The notes beneath the pieces were generated by a model. That model saw nothing but the letters and a program-made list of their open reading frames with translations, was not told where the DNA came from and did no database searches. Position numbers and translations under genes: made by a program. Below, in pieces: positions 22,951 through 35,865 of a stretch of 64,000 nucleotides of DNA (positions are counted from its first letter, which is position 1; every line of letters begins with the position of its first letter). This DNA is from Pteria penguin (Eukaryota; Mollusca; Bivalvia; Pterioida; Pteriidae), in assembly GCA_035048485.1 (NCBI GenBank), contig CM068590.1:1798001-1862000 (forward strand), read 5' to 3'.

Positions 22951-23480
22951 CACTATTGTGATTTGTTTTCCATCCTTCCTTATGTCTGTATATCAGCATT
23001 TTTAATATTTCACTATTTTCATCCCCCCTTCCTCCCTATGTCTGTATATCAGTATGTTCAATATTTCACCATTATCAACTTTCCTCCATTTTCCCCCGTG
23101 TGCGTAGATCACCACTACTGTCGTATGTATAGGTCTATACATGAGCGGGTCACCACTATTGTCCTATATATAAATCTATGCATAAGCGGATCACCACTAT
23201 TACCCTATATTGGGGTCTGTACATCAGCGGATCACCACCACTGTCGTATGTATATCTCGATACATGAGTGGATCGCCACTATTGTCCTATATATAGGTCT
23301 ATGCATGAGCAGATCACCACTGTTACCCTATGTAGAGGTCTGTACAACAACGGATCACCACTACGGTCGAATGCATAGCTAAATACATGATAGTGGATTA
23401 CCACCATAACCCAATACAGAGGTCTGTACATCGGTGGATCACTACTACTGCCCCATGTATAGGTCTATTTGCCTGTGGAT
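22951..23480. repeat. Tandem repeats of ~66 bp and 41 bp
   Basis: 22951-23098 has two to three copies of a ~66-bp unit (TCCCTATGTCTGTATATCAG). 23105-23480 has about nine copies of a 41-bp unit beginning GCGGATCACCACTA. In the 41-bp array three variants (CTGTCGTATG, TTGTCCTATA, TTACCCTATA) occur in fixed order, giving a 123-bp higher-order repeat. Open frames here arise because 123 is divisible by three. Confidence 0.75.
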
Positions 23481-23679
23481 CCAGAGTTGTGGAATGAATG
23501 TTTGAGCCCTCAGTGAGATCTGGCCCGCATATATATTTTTTGTTGTATAATCAGTAATATTACACTAACATATATATAGTTGGAACATCCCCCCTTCCCT
23601 CGGAACATTCCTTTAGTTGGGACCCCATCTTAGCAAACTTTCTGGATCCTCCCTCCTATGTGTACATATAAATTCTGTA

Positions 23680-23681
23680 TT

Positions 23682-23712
<31 letters not shown>

Positions 23713-23771
23713 GATGGTGGTGATGATGATGTTGATGATGATGTTGATGATGGTGGTGATGATGGTGGTGG

Positions 23772-23829
<58 letters not shown>

Positions 23830-23846
23830 GGTGGTGATGATTGTGG

Positions 23847-23890
<44 letters not shown>

Positions 23891-23958
23891 GTGGTGATGA
23901 TGATGGTGGTGGTAATGATGATGATGATTCTGACGATGATGATGGTGATGATGATTAG
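23680..23958. repeat. (GAT)n / (GGT)n microsatellite
   Basis: Almost uninterrupted GAT units mixed with GGT. It is open as poly-Asp/Gly, poly-Met/Val and, on the other strand, poly-His. None is credible as a gene. Confidence 0.95.
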
Positions 23959-24592
23959 TGAGTCTGTGTATGTGAAAGTGTGTGTGTATATATATATATC
24001 TAACCGAGCCTGTGAAAAGCAACACTTGTTTATTGTTACACATATTTAGGACAAGAGTTTAGGTTCAATATAATTTCGGTGTTCCATAATAAAGACAACC
24101 GTAATTTCTTTACTGTCACCAGCTGTCCAAGGCAATGTACAGAAAATACATGAACGTACATTGATTATGAGACACATGTGAAGAAAGAAAGAAAGAAAGA
24201 AAGTAACAGAATGGATGCCATCCTCAGTAACACTCATTGGCTAATATAAATGTAAAGGTAACTTTAGATCCGAATTAAACAGATTATTGTAATTAGATGC
24301 ATTAGTCACCAGATAGATGGATTGGTAAGTATTGACCTGAGATCTGGCCATAATATGTTCCGTTATTATCTTATATTATAAAATATGTAATTTTACGACA
24401 TAGATGGAAACCACCCACTCTCTATACATGCATTTGTATTCTATTTATGATAGTTTATAACTCTTAAAGGAAAACACAGCGAAGGCAAATATTATATAAA
24501 TGCATGGAAAAAACTGTATATAAAGATAAAGAGCGACAACCGTAGAGAGAGAAAAATTAGTGTTTTGTGACCGTATACAGCGTAGATAATGT
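23959..24592. other. 3' flank of the intact B-box/NHL gene
   Basis: Contains a short TA run near 23988 and an AAAG run at 24182-24202. No further gene. A polyadenylation signal for the gene was not identified with confidence. Confidence 0.4.
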
Positions 24593-26221
24593 TCAGTATT
24601 TCACTATTTTAACTTCTCCTTCCTCCTCCCCGATCCATGCGCATCCCTCGCTGTCTACATCAACGTACTTCGGCTTGTTTAGTCCAAAATATTGTAAATA
24701 TTGAAGAAAGTTCCCCTCTTTGTCCAAAATGTGTATGTAGTTGTTGTTGTCGGTGATGAGAACGTGACCTCTGTTGTCAGTGCTAACGTCCCAGGGTATG
24801 AATGATGTCGTGCCGTAGCCTGTATATGTGTACCGTAGTCCGTGGTCCTTCCCAAATACCGATACTTTTCCTTTAAGTGCGTCACATACGTACAAATCCT
24901 CGTTCAATTTATTCACAGCTACTGTACATGGATCGGAAAACAAGTGTGGATCAAATTCATGTACAACTTTCCCTTTAGTACTGTATTGAATGACCCGATG
25001 TTCTTTACTGCCTGACGTCACGACGACGTCACCGTTACTTAGCGAGCAGATTCCCAGTGACGCGTACCGTGTGTGAAATAATGTATTTATTCTCCATGAT
25101 GTTGCTCTCTTTGAAGCTGACGTGATACAACGATTGCCAGTAATGAGGAGATCTCCATTTAAGGTGGTGGTGAATTCACTGAAGAAGAAGAAGCCTGTGT
25201 TGATTGTATCCAGTATTTTGCCGTTATTGTCCATCAGATGTATACATTCCCAATCAGTCGTCACCCACGCCAAACCTGATGACGCAGTACAGGCGATGTG
25301 TGGATAACAGTAACTAAAACCATTACCAGTACGGATTGACGAAACTACTACTGGCGTGGACATTAATAGCGTAACAGTCGCGGACGCTTGTGGTATCAGT
25401 TCTGAAGAAGGTGTGACATTTTCTGCATCGCGTGAAACTTTATTTCTTAAATTCTCTAGAGATGAATTCAGTTTCCCGATCATGGTTTCTATCATTTGAT
25501 CATCAATCTGACCAAGAATGTAACTCGGAGGTGAGGGTCGGGTGAGTGTTGGAAGCACTTTCATATCGGCGATATCAACCTTGTGTTCTAATAGACTGAT
25601 ATCACTTATTTGTACAAGTTCCTCTAGTTGTTCAATATGTCTTTTTAACTGTTCATATTTATCATTTATTGACTTTTCTTGTGCTTGCAGTGTCGTTTCT
25701 TTAATTTCCCTGATATTTTTCAGCTTATTCCGTATTTTAGCTAAGCTTTCGTCCACAGCTTCATGGATGCGATTTGCATGGGAAACCAAATCTTCTTCCA
25801 TTTTCTGGATGTTGTCTCTGTACACAGTCGTCGTCTCTTTGGCTTCGAGCAGGAGATTTTTCCATTGTGTCAGACATTCCTGAAAGGGCCCATCCAAATT
25901 TTCTTGTAGGATTTTTTTCTTTTTGCATATGGCATCCTCAATTTCCACCAAGACATGTCCGTTATGAGATACCACAACACAAGTAACGCAACATGCCATA
26001 CTACATGTCTTGCACCAATAAACGTATTGATTGTCGGAGTGGCTTTTGCAAATTCGTTTCATTCTTTCTGAGTATAGGACAAACTTGTGAGTTTTCCTTT
26101 TCTTTTTGTGTTTCTCTTTACATCCGATACAGAGAACGTCTTCACAATTCAGACATTGATATTGCGCGGGGTTACCACAGCCATCGACCTCACACGGAGT
26201 CGGTCGCTGGTGATCTGCCAT
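24593..26221 (-). CDS. B-box/coiled-coil/NHL-propeller protein (TRIM2/3-like), intact
   Basis: A 542-residue protein in a single coding exon. B-box 1 spans residues ~10-48 (CEVDGCGNPAQYQCLNC, CIGCKEKH), B-box 2 ~56-96 (CKSHSDNQYVYWCKTC, CCVTC, SHNGH), the coiled coil ~105-220, a Pro/Ser-rich linker ~225-300, and an NHL-like beta-propeller ~305-542 with repeated blade strands (GDLLITGN, GDVVVTSG, EDLYVCD, GHVLITDN, GCAWIGE). There is no RING, so E3 ligase activity is not expected; such proteins usually act as cytoplasmic scaffolds binding RNA or protein through the propeller. I chose the ATG at 26221 because the pseudogene copy at 16568 starts with the same MADHQ and because TTTTGTAG, a good splice acceptor, ends five bases upstream. 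The frame stays open 20 codons further up, across that acceptor. All metal-ligand Cys/His appear present. Confidence 0.85.
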   Translation of the reverse strand: MADHQRPTPCEVDGCGNPAQYQCLNCEDVLCIGCKEKHKKKRKTHKFVLYSERMKRICKSHSDNQYVYWCKTCSMACCVTCVVVSHNGHVLVEIEDAICKKKKILQENLDGPFQECLTQWKNLLLEAKETTTVYRDNIQKMEEDLVSHANRIHEAVDESLAKIRNKLKNIREIKETTLQAQEKSINDKYEQLKRHIEQLEELVQISDISLLEHKVDIADMKVLPTLTRPSPPSYILGQIDDQMIETMIGKLNSSLENLRNKVSRDAENVTPSSELIPQASATVTLLMSTPVVVSSIRTGNGFSYCYPHIACTASSGLAWVTTDWECIHLMDNNGKILDTINTGFFFFSEFTTTLNGDLLITGNRCITSASKRATSWRINTLFHTRYASLGICSLSNGDVVVTSGSKEHRVIQYSTKGKVVHEFDPHLFSDPCTVAVNKLNEDLYVCDALKGKVSVFGKDHGLRYTYTGYGTTSFIPWDVSTDNRGHVLITDNNNYIHILDKEGNFLQYLQYFGLNKPKYVDVDSEGCAWIGEEEGEVKIVKY

Positions 26222-26240
26222 TTTACTACAAAACAAAGCA
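26222..26240 (-). promoter_or_regulatory. Splice acceptor of a 5'-UTR intron
   Basis: On the minus strand TTGCTTTGTTTTGTAG precedes TAAAATGG, with a pyrimidine-rich tract and AG just before the start codon. The paralogue at 16.57 kb has the same arrangement, which argues for a conserved noncoding first exon further upstream. Confidence 0.5.
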
Positions 26241-27634
26241 ATACAGAATTTTTCTTCGTCAAAGAAGGATAACACGTACATTGATATAAAAAGACAAAGA
26301 TGTACGTTAGTAATATCTAATACAAAATATGGAATAGGGGAGCGTGACTTTCAACAGATGCTTCGTATTCATGTATTTATAATTATATCTGGGCTCTGTA
26401 TGTGTGTATGGTACTTCACTTGCGTACTTTTATTAGCCAGCATTTCCTCTTTCATTAAGTAACTCTACATCTGGGATTCCAACATTCTTATGCAAAAGGA
26501 AAGAAAACGCACCATACGTTTTCATGGTCACGCAAAATTACTCGTACATTTCTCTTGAAAAGATCAAGTCCATGGAATAAAGGGGACAATGTCGCGTTTA
26601 ATGTCATATTCAGACAAATGCGAACCCCAATAAAATCGAGGTGAGACCAGGTGCCCGGGAGGAGTAAGCGTCCCCTGGTTACATGCAACACCCGTCGCAA
26701 AAATCCTGCAATAACTTTCAAATCGAGGAGCAAACATAAGTATATAAATCTGTATAGATAGTTAGGAGACATTTCATCATCCTTTGAACGGAAGTTCTTA
26801 AAATAAAAACAAAATATATTAAAAGGCATATTCTCAATACCTTAGGCCTTACAGCAAAATAATAAGCAGCATATATGTAGCATAGATATTAGATTGAAGT
26901 ATTACTTACCTTACTTGGGAAATTTAGATCTTGAATGCGCGAATCAACATTCAGATTTTATGTGAACAAACCAGATCACAGATTACGTAGACTAATATAA
27001 CCAAAACGAACGAAGAATGAAATCCAAAAGCTGGTTGACATGCAGTATAGATTAGTCAAATAAAAACCGAGTTCATCCGGACAAGGATACAATCTTTTGA
27101 TGAAATATTATTTCAATACACGTTTCAAATTTACTTGTTTTATTTAGGAAAATTAGGGGAATCCCCAGCTGCCGATCGTCCTATCAACACGATAACGACC
27201 TAGATACATTGTGTACAGATCGCTCTACAGAACAAAGGCATTATGTTCAATGAGTGGATTTAGTCGAGTCCCATCAGTGACTCTATTTCAAATATAATGA
27301 GCGGGTGGATAGGCGATATACCCTTACTCCCCAACCACCCACCATCACACTTTCATGTATATCCCCTTCTTCTCTCCGTTCCCAACCACCCTCCATCACA
27401 TTTTTATATGCCCCCCCCTCTTGTTCCTTTCGTTCTCATTCCCTTTTAATCTTCCCGCCTCATCATTGGAATTCAGCCACATATAATTTTACAGACAAAG
27501 CACAGGCCGATGATGAATATACAAACAAATTGTGTTTATGAAGAATACAGGATGTACGTCGCCGTCAACTGTTATTTAAATTCAATACTCATATGTTTCC
27601 TTCGACTTGATCCTTTCCTTCTCTCAATCATATT
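26241..27634. other. 5' flank of the intact B-box/NHL gene, no gene recognised
   Basis: Should contain the promoter and first exon, but I cannot place them. A copy of the GAGGTGAGACC repeat is at 26638-26705. C-rich CCACCATCACA-type patches occur at 27330-27420. Confidence 0.4.
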
Positions 27635-27840
27635 GATTGTTTGATGCTTTACGTCTCTCCATGATTATTTCATGTATGTGGTGAATGAATTTGCTTGATG
27701 AATTGCTTAGATGTCACATGCCACGGCTACTCTGACACTTGACATTGGTTTTCACCTCCCATCCGTAAGAGAGGACACCAATGTGCTGTGCTTGTACCAG
27801 TTACGAGATGAGCACTTCATCAACTAAACCACACTGGCTC
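27635..27840 (-). mobile_element. tRNA-SINE (family 1), diverged
   Basis: Minus-strand copy: tail-side TTGATTGTTTGATGCTTTACG, core with GTCACATGCCACGGCTACTC and GTAAGAGAGGACACCAATGT, and head-side ACTAAACCACACTGGCT, the complement of the A-box region. Order and spacing match the copies at 35.2 and 52.2 kb. Confidence 0.6.
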
Positions 27841-27865
27841 TCTCTTTTAAACCACCGTCTCCCCA

Positions 27866-28744
<879 letters not shown>

Positions 28745-28804
28745 TGTAATGTAATTTCCATTGGGACTTTTGCGCCGGTAACATTAGTGTTGAATCCCAC
28801 AAAA

Positions 28805-31800
28805 AGACATAAAGGTACAAACCTTATCAGACTGATACAACGAGACATAAAGGTATATACAAACCTTATCAGACTGATGCAACGAGACATAAAGGTATAT
28901 ACAAACCTTATCAGACTGATACAACGAGACATAAAGGTATATACAAACCTTATCAGACTGATGCAACGAGACATAAAGGTATATACAAACCTTATCAGAC
29001 TGATGCAACGAGACATAAAGGTATATACAAACCTTATCAGACTGATGCAACGAGACATAAAGGTACAAACCTTATCAGACTGATGCAACGAGACATAAAG
29101 GTATATACAAACCTTATCAGACTGATGCAACGAGACATAAAGGTATATACAAACCTTATCAGACTGATGCAACGAGACATAAAGGTATATACAAACCTTA
29201 TCAGACTGATACAACGAGACATAAAGGTACAAACCTTATCAGACTGATACAACGAGACATAAAGGTATATACAAACCTTATCAGACTGATACAACGAGAC
29301 ATAAAGGTATATACAAACCTTATCAGACTGATACAACGAGACATAAAGGTATATACAAACCTTATCAGACTGATGCCACGAGACATAAAGGTATATACAA
29401 ACCTTATCAGACTGATACAACGAGACATAAAGGTATATACAAACCTTATCAGACTGATGCCACGAGACATAAAGGTATATACAAACCTTATCAGACTGAT
29501 ACAACGAGACATAAAGGTATATACAAACCTTATCAGACTGATACAACGAGACATAAAGGTATATACAAACCTTATCAGACTGATGCAACGAGACATAAAG
29601 GTATATACAAACCTTATCAGACTGATGCCACGAGACATAAAGGTATATACAAACCTTATCAGACTGATACAACGAGACATAAAGGTATATACAAACCTTA
29701 TCAGACTGATGCCACGAGACATAAAGGTATATACAAACCTTATCAGACTGATACAACGAGACATAAAGGTATATACAAACCTTATCAGACTGATGCAACG
29801 AGACATAAAGGTATATACAAACCTTATCAGACTGATGCAACGAGACATAAAGGTATATACAAACCTTATCAGACTGATGCAACGAGACATAAAGGTATAT
29901 ACAAACCTTATCAGACTGATACAACGAGACATAAAGGTATATACAAACCTTATCAGACTGATACAACGAGACATAAAGGTATATACAAACCTTATCAGAC
30001 TGATGCCACGAGACATAAAGGTATATACAAACCTTATCAGACTGATACAACGAGACATAAAGGTATATACAAACCTTATCAGACTGATGCAACGAGACAT
30101 AAAGGTATATACAAACCTTATCAGACTGATGCAACGAGACATAAAGGTATATACAAACCTTATCAGACTGATGCAACGAGACATAAAGGTATATACAAAC
30201 CTTATCAGACTGATACAACGAGACATAAAGGTATATACAAACCTTATCAGACTGATACAACGAGACATAAAGGTATATACAAACCTTATCAGACTGATGC
30301 AACGAGACATAAAGGTATATACAAACCTTATCAGACTGATGCAACGAGACATAAAGGTATATACAAACCTTATCAGACTGATGCAACGAGACATAAAGGT
30401 ATATACAAACCTTATCAGACTGATACAACGAGACATAAAGGTATATACAAACCTTATCAGACTGATGCAACGAGACATAAAGGTATATACAGACCTTATC
30501 AGACTGATGCAACGAGACATAAAGGTATATACAAACCTTATCAGACTGATACAACGAGACATAAAGGTATATACAAACCTTATCAGACTGAGATACAACG
30601 AGACATAAAGGTATATACAAACCTTATCAGACTGATGCAACGAGACATAAAGGTATATACAAACCTTATCAGACTGATGCAACGAGACATAAAGGTATAT
30701 ACAAACCTTATCAGACTGATGCAACGAGACATAAAGGTATATACAAACCTTATCAGACTGATGCAACGAGACATAAAGGTATATACAAACCTTATCAGAC
30801 TGATGCAACGAGACATAAAGGTATATACAAACCTTATCAGACTGATGCAACGAGACATAAAGGTATATACAAACCTTATCAGACTGATACGACGAGACAT
30901 AAAGGTATATACAAACCTTATCAGACTGGATGCAACGAGACATAAAGGTATATACAAACCTTATCAGACTGATGCAACGAGACATAAAGGTATATACAAA
31001 CCTTATCAGACTGATGCAACGAGACATAAAGGTATATACAAACCTTATCAGACTGATGCAACGAGACATAAAGGTATATACAAACCTTATCAGACTGATG
31101 CAACGAGACATAAAGGTATATACAAACCTTATCAGACTGATGCAACGAGACATAAAGGTATATACAGACCTTATCAGACTGATGCAACGAGACATAAAGG
31201 TATATACAAACCTTATCAGACTGATACAACGAGACATAAAGGTATATACAAACCTTATCAGACTGATACAACGAGACATAAAGGTATATACAAACCTTAT
31301 CAGACTGATGCAACGAGACATAAAGGTATATACAAACCTTATCAGACTGATGCAACGAGACATAAAGGTATATACAAACCTTATCAGACTGATGCAACGA
31401 GACATAAAGGTATATACAAACCTTATCAGACTGATGCAACGAGACATAAAGGTATATACAAACCTTATCAGACTGATGCAACGAGACATAAAGGTATATA
31501 CAAACCTTATCAGACTGATACAACGAGACATAAAGGTATATACAAACCTTATCAGACTGATGCAACGAGACATAAAGGTATATACAAACCTTATCAGACT
31601 GATGCAACGAGACATAAAGGTATATACAAACCTTATCAGACTGATGCAACGAGACATAAAGGTATATACAAACCTTATCAGACTGATGCAACGAGACATA
31701 AAGGTATATACAAACCTTATCAGACTGATGCAACGAGACATAAAGGTATATACAAACCTTATCAGACTGATGCAACGAGACATAAAGGTATATACAAACC

Positions 31801-32582
31801 TTATCAGACTGATGCAACGAGACATAAAGGTATATACAAACCTTATCAGACTGATGCAACGAGACATAAAGGTATATACAAACCTTATCAGACTGATGCA
31901 ACGAGACATAAAGGTATATACAAACCTTATCAGACTGATGCAACGAGACATAAAGGTATATACAAACCTTATCAGACTGATGCAACGAGACATAAAGGTA
32001 TATACAAACCTTATCAGACTGATGCAACGAGACATAAAGGTATATACAAACCTTATCAGACTGATACAACGAGACATAAAGGTATATACAAACCTTATCA
32101 GACTGATGCAACGAGACATAAAGGTATATACAAACCTTATCAGACTGATGCAACGAGACATAAAGGTATATACAAACCTTATCAGACTGATGCAACGAGA
32201 CATAAAGGTATATACAAACCTTATCAGACTGATGCAACGAGACATAAAGGTATATACAAACCTTATCAGACTGATGCAACGAGACATAAAGGTATATACA
32301 AACCTTATCAGACTGATGCAACGAGACATAAAGGTATATACAAACCTTATCAGACTGATGCAACGAGACATAAAGGTATATACAAACCTTATCAGACTGA
32401 TGCAACGAGACATAAAGGTATATACAAACCTTATCAGACTGATGCAACGAGACATAAAGGTATATACAAACCTTATCAGACTGATGCAACGAGACATAAA
32501 GGTATATACAAACCTTATCAGACTGATGCAACGAGACATAAAGGTATATACAAACCTTATCAGACTGATGCAACGAGACATC
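28805..32582. repeat. 42-bp satellite array, about 90 copies
   Basis: The unit is GATGCAACGAGACATAAAGG followed by TATATACAAACCTTATCAGACT. Near the left end a few copies are 36 bp, lacking TATATA-like sequence. Most variation is at one site: GATGCAACG, GATACAACG or GATGCCACG. The GATGCCACG form is confined to about 29360-30010, and the right half (31560-32580) is nearly all GATGCAACG. Because 42 is a multiple of three and the unit lacks stops in several frames, very long frames (up to 1126 codons on the minus strand) exist, but all are simple 14-residue repeats with no independent sign of translation. AAGGT...ACCTT in each unit can form a small hairpin. Confidence 0.97.
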
Positions 32583-33030
32583 AGTAGTGCCAGATCTTAC
32601 GAAAAAATCGACAAACCTATTAAAAAATCAGACGAGACAAAATATAAGTGGCTTTCAATCTCATAGAAACGGATGTAAACTGCTGATGTATATAACAGCA
32701 GAAGTTGTCCCTATACACCATCATTTGGAAGTCTTAAAAATCGATAGAAAATCCAAAAATTGAGTTATAGACAAAATTCTTCCAAATTAAATATCCTTAC
32801 CATAATTATAATCACAATAGTCCACAAAAATCATCATTATCAATTAACTAGGAAATATGACACTTTTCCAAACAAATGTCGAAAAAAAATTCTAAAATTT
32901 GATTTTGGTAGGGAACCAAATTTACAATATGTCCCACTCATCCCTCTAGATCATTTCTATGCACTCTGTTTGTCTCTATATACAGCCAGTATGAAGAAGA
33001 ATATTGTAAAAGGAGGATACTCTTTTGTGA
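32583..33030. other. Right flank of satellite, unassigned
   Basis: AT-rich. 32730-32900 and 33190-33350 resemble each other (GTCTTAAAAATCGATAGAAA against GTCTTAAAAAATTCATAAAA), suggesting a diverged internal duplication. No gene. Confidence 0.4.
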
Positions 33031-33765
33031 CCTACTTTTGATTATGGTGGCGCCACCTGTGAAGAGGTCTAGACGAATACAACAGAATTTGAAGGGGATG
33101 ATAAGTGATTTATTTCTACCAAAATCTATTAAAATCCTTCCAACGGTTTTGCAGAAAAAGTTGAAAATGTGAAAAATGGTCACCCCCCCCCCTTTTTTGG
33201 AAGTCTTAAAAAATTCATAAAAATCTAAAAATGGAGATATTGACAAAATTCTTTCACAATAATATTCCTTACCATAATTACGATCAGAATAGTCATTAAG
33301 AAATCAATAATATCAAGTAACTGAAAAACATGACACTTTCTGCATTGAAATTACGAAGTCTAAACACGTCAAAACTCGTAAATTTCTATTTGACGGATCT
33401 TACTCCTGAACACAATATTCGATAACTCATCTTGATAGATTGTTGAAATGCAATTAGTTTCCCCAATTATGCACTGGTTCTGGAGAAGAAGATTTTTGAA
33501 GAGAGGTACAGTTTTTTTTGGCACTTTTAGCCCCGCCCTGGATCCATCCCTGAGGGAATCTGGATCCCAAACACAATTTTAGTATGGGACCTCGAGTACA
33601 TCATATATACAAAGTTTAATCCAAATCTGCATTGCAGTTCCAGAGAAGAAGTCGAAAATGTGAAAAAGTTAATGACGGACGGACAATGAGGACGACGGAC
33701 AGCGCACTATAACTATAGCTCACTTGAGCGTTCGGCTCAGTTGAGCTAAAACAAATAAAAGTAAA
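33031..33765. mobile_element. Non-coding interspersed element with GACGGACGG tail
   Basis: It has a diverged internal duplication, a GACGGACGGACAATGAGGAC tract and a terminal inverted motif, AGCTCACTTGAGCG...CAGTTGAGCT. Elements with this architecture are abundant in bivalves as I recall; class not assigned. The boundaries are approximate. Confidence 0.45.
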
Positions 33766-34856
33766 AAGTAAATAAAAAATAAGCAAAACATAAACTAGTA
33801 ATAGAATAAATACATCAACGCCCACCACCACCCCACCCCCCCTCTTCCCCTCACCCAACCCCCCTTCCCCCAAGCACACAAAATAATAATAAAAATGTAA
33901 AATACGAAAGTAACTGGTGTTACATAGCTATGGCACGAACAACAATGTACCACAGTAGGAATTCACGGACCTCTGAAATTCAGAGGTGAGACCGGGTGCC
34001 CGTGAGTGAACCGTGAGGAGTTAGCGTCTCCTGTTTAGCAAGCCATACCCGCTGTGAATGCCCTTACATACAGACAAAAATATATTTTAGCACTGTATAT
34101 ATTCCAGAATGTGAACAATCATTGCTTAGAAAGTGCCTCAGCCACACAACAGGGGGAGAAGAAAAAAGAAAAAAGAAAAAATATATATATAAATACTTAA
34201 AAAAAGAAAAACAAATTAAAGGATTGATAAAAGAAAGAATTTCAGAGGGTCCTGCCCCCTCCTCTTCAATCTATCTACGCTAGGACGATGACATTGTCAG
34301 TCATCGGTGTCTAAGGCAAACGTCACGGATCACGTGTGTATTTGATCTATTTAAACAAATTTAGAAAATAGTCCACTATGCGCAACAGTGCATTGCTATA
34401 CATGACTTTTTCAATTTACATTTATAAACTTTGCCCTTTGATCTGATATCATTGATGTATTCAGATTTACTTTGCCCTATATATACTTGGGTTGAGTGCA
34501 ATTTTAAGGGATTTCGAATGTGACGTGTGAGACACCAACGAAGTTCTAGATAAATAAGCGCCATTGATATTACATTCATTTTTTTTTCATTTCTTTTAGA
34601 CCAAACATTTGTTTTGAAGTAAGTTTTGTCTCTTTCTTTATCTGTTCACATTTTCCTAGAAACCCATGTGATATAGTTTTCAATAAAGTGTCGAAAATTA
34701 TGGTGGTACATTTTGCCGTCAACAAATAAAAGTTACATAATGGCGCCAACTTCCACCACCAAAAGTTACACAGGAGACTCATGCATACACGTACATCGTT
34801 ATTTTGATTTCTCTACAGTGTCACGCGACAGATTGTTTATCGCTACGGACCCATCT
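33766..34856. other. Intergenic, dispersed repeat and A-rich patches
   Basis: A GAGGTGAGACCGGGTGCCCG repeat at 33980-34055 and A-rich runs near 34150-34210. No gene recognised. Confidence 0.4.
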
Positions 34857-35112
34857 TTGGGTGTCAAGGTATACGGTGTCAAGGTATACTGTGGTAAAAA
34901 AACAATGTAAAAGTATATGGTGTCAAGGCTTACGGTGTCAAGGCTTACGGTGTCAAGGTATACGGTGTCAAGGTATACGGTAGCAAGGTATACGATGTCA
35001 AGGTATAGTGTCAAAGTATACGGTGTCAAGGATTACGGTGTCAAGGTATACGATGTCAAGGCATACGATGTCAAGGTATACGGTGTCAAGGTATACGGTA
35101 TCAAGGTTATAT
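34857..35112. repeat. 15-bp minisatellite, about 16 copies
   Basis: The unit is GTGTCAAGGTATACG, with CAAGGCTTACG and CAAAGTATATG variants. It is broken once by a ~20-bp GTAAAAAAACAATG stretch. Short frames reading VKVYG repeats are by-products. Confidence 0.9.
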
Positions 35113-35224
35113 ATTTTGATATTTCATCTGACAAATCACTGACTGGACACGTAGCCAGCATCTCTCGGTTACGTGCCAAACGTGCTCCCGAATGAAGTAC
35201 ACCGGCTTAATTTATAATAGGTTG

Positions 35225-35508
35225 ACGCCAGTGTGGCTTAGTGGATAAGATGCTCGGCTCGTGATCTAGAGGTCCCGGGTTCGACTCTTGCCCTGGGCGC
35301 ACCGGTGTTCTGTCTTTCGGATGAGACAAAAAACCCGAGGTCTCGTGTCACGGTAGGCATGGCACGCAAAAGATCCCTCACTGCTTCGTGTGGGTCTGCT
35401 GCAAAGGTCTAAAGTATGCAATGCATCAGACAGCTGCCGTCACCATCTACATGAAATAATTGTGGAGTGACGTAAAACAATATTCAATCAATCAAATCAA
35501 TTATAATA
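35225..35508 (+). mobile_element. Full-length tRNA-SINE (family 1), best copy
   Basis: A box TGGCTTAGTGG (35234-35244) and B box GGTTCGACTC (35278-35287) with normal spacing. A conserved core follows (GATCCCTCACTGCTTCGTGT; CAATGCATCAGACAGCTGCC) and a simple tail ATTCAATCAATCAAATCAA. Other copies, all partial or altered, lie at 20735-20932, 27635-27840, 52170-52441, 59270-59432 and 60318-62690. Architecture resembles mollusc tRNA-SINEs; I cannot confirm a named family. Confidence 0.8.
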
Positions 35509-35654
35509 ACTCCTCTTTTTTCTTTTTTCTTGTATAATATTATACCGAAACAAGCCCCATTTGTTGTTTTATCTGCGCCTGCGCACGTATCACATTTTGT
35601 ACCTAAGTATGACTGAATATAATTATAAAAAAAACCCAAAGAGATGTTACACAC

Positions 35655-35850
35655 TCAGTTGGTTTGGTTAACCGGTTTACGGGCGCCCACCTTTCCACAC
35701 ACCACGAAAGCCACACAGTCAAAGGACACACATGTCTAAAACTTTATAAATAGTCCTTCATATAAAGTATGAAGTACCAAGTAAATTATAATATTGGAAT
35801 AGAACACAATCACAATGTCACTACAAAGAATACAAGAAGTATAACTAAGC
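35655..35850 (-). repeat. Retroelement 3'-end block, copy B
   Basis: Matches 14085-14260 across ~180 bp. It begins with GGTTAACCGGTTTACGGGCG and directly abuts the truncated end of the third B-box/NHL copy. Confidence 0.55.
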
Positions 35851-35865
35851 CACACATGACTCATA

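Noticed and set aside
23617..24049. Poly-Asp, poly-Met/Val and poly-His frames
   Set aside because: Caused by the (GAT)n microsatellite; flanks have no protein-like sequence.
29201..32581. 1126-codon minus-strand frame and other long frames in both strands
   Set aside because: They are pure products of the 42-bp satellite, whose length is divisible by three and which lacks stops in several frames. Several overlapping frames are equally long, and nothing favours one.
28805..32582. CRISPR-like regular array
   Set aside because: Units are contiguous with no unique spacers, and the DNA is eukaryotic. The same applies to the 28-, 31-, 32- and 64-bp arrays.
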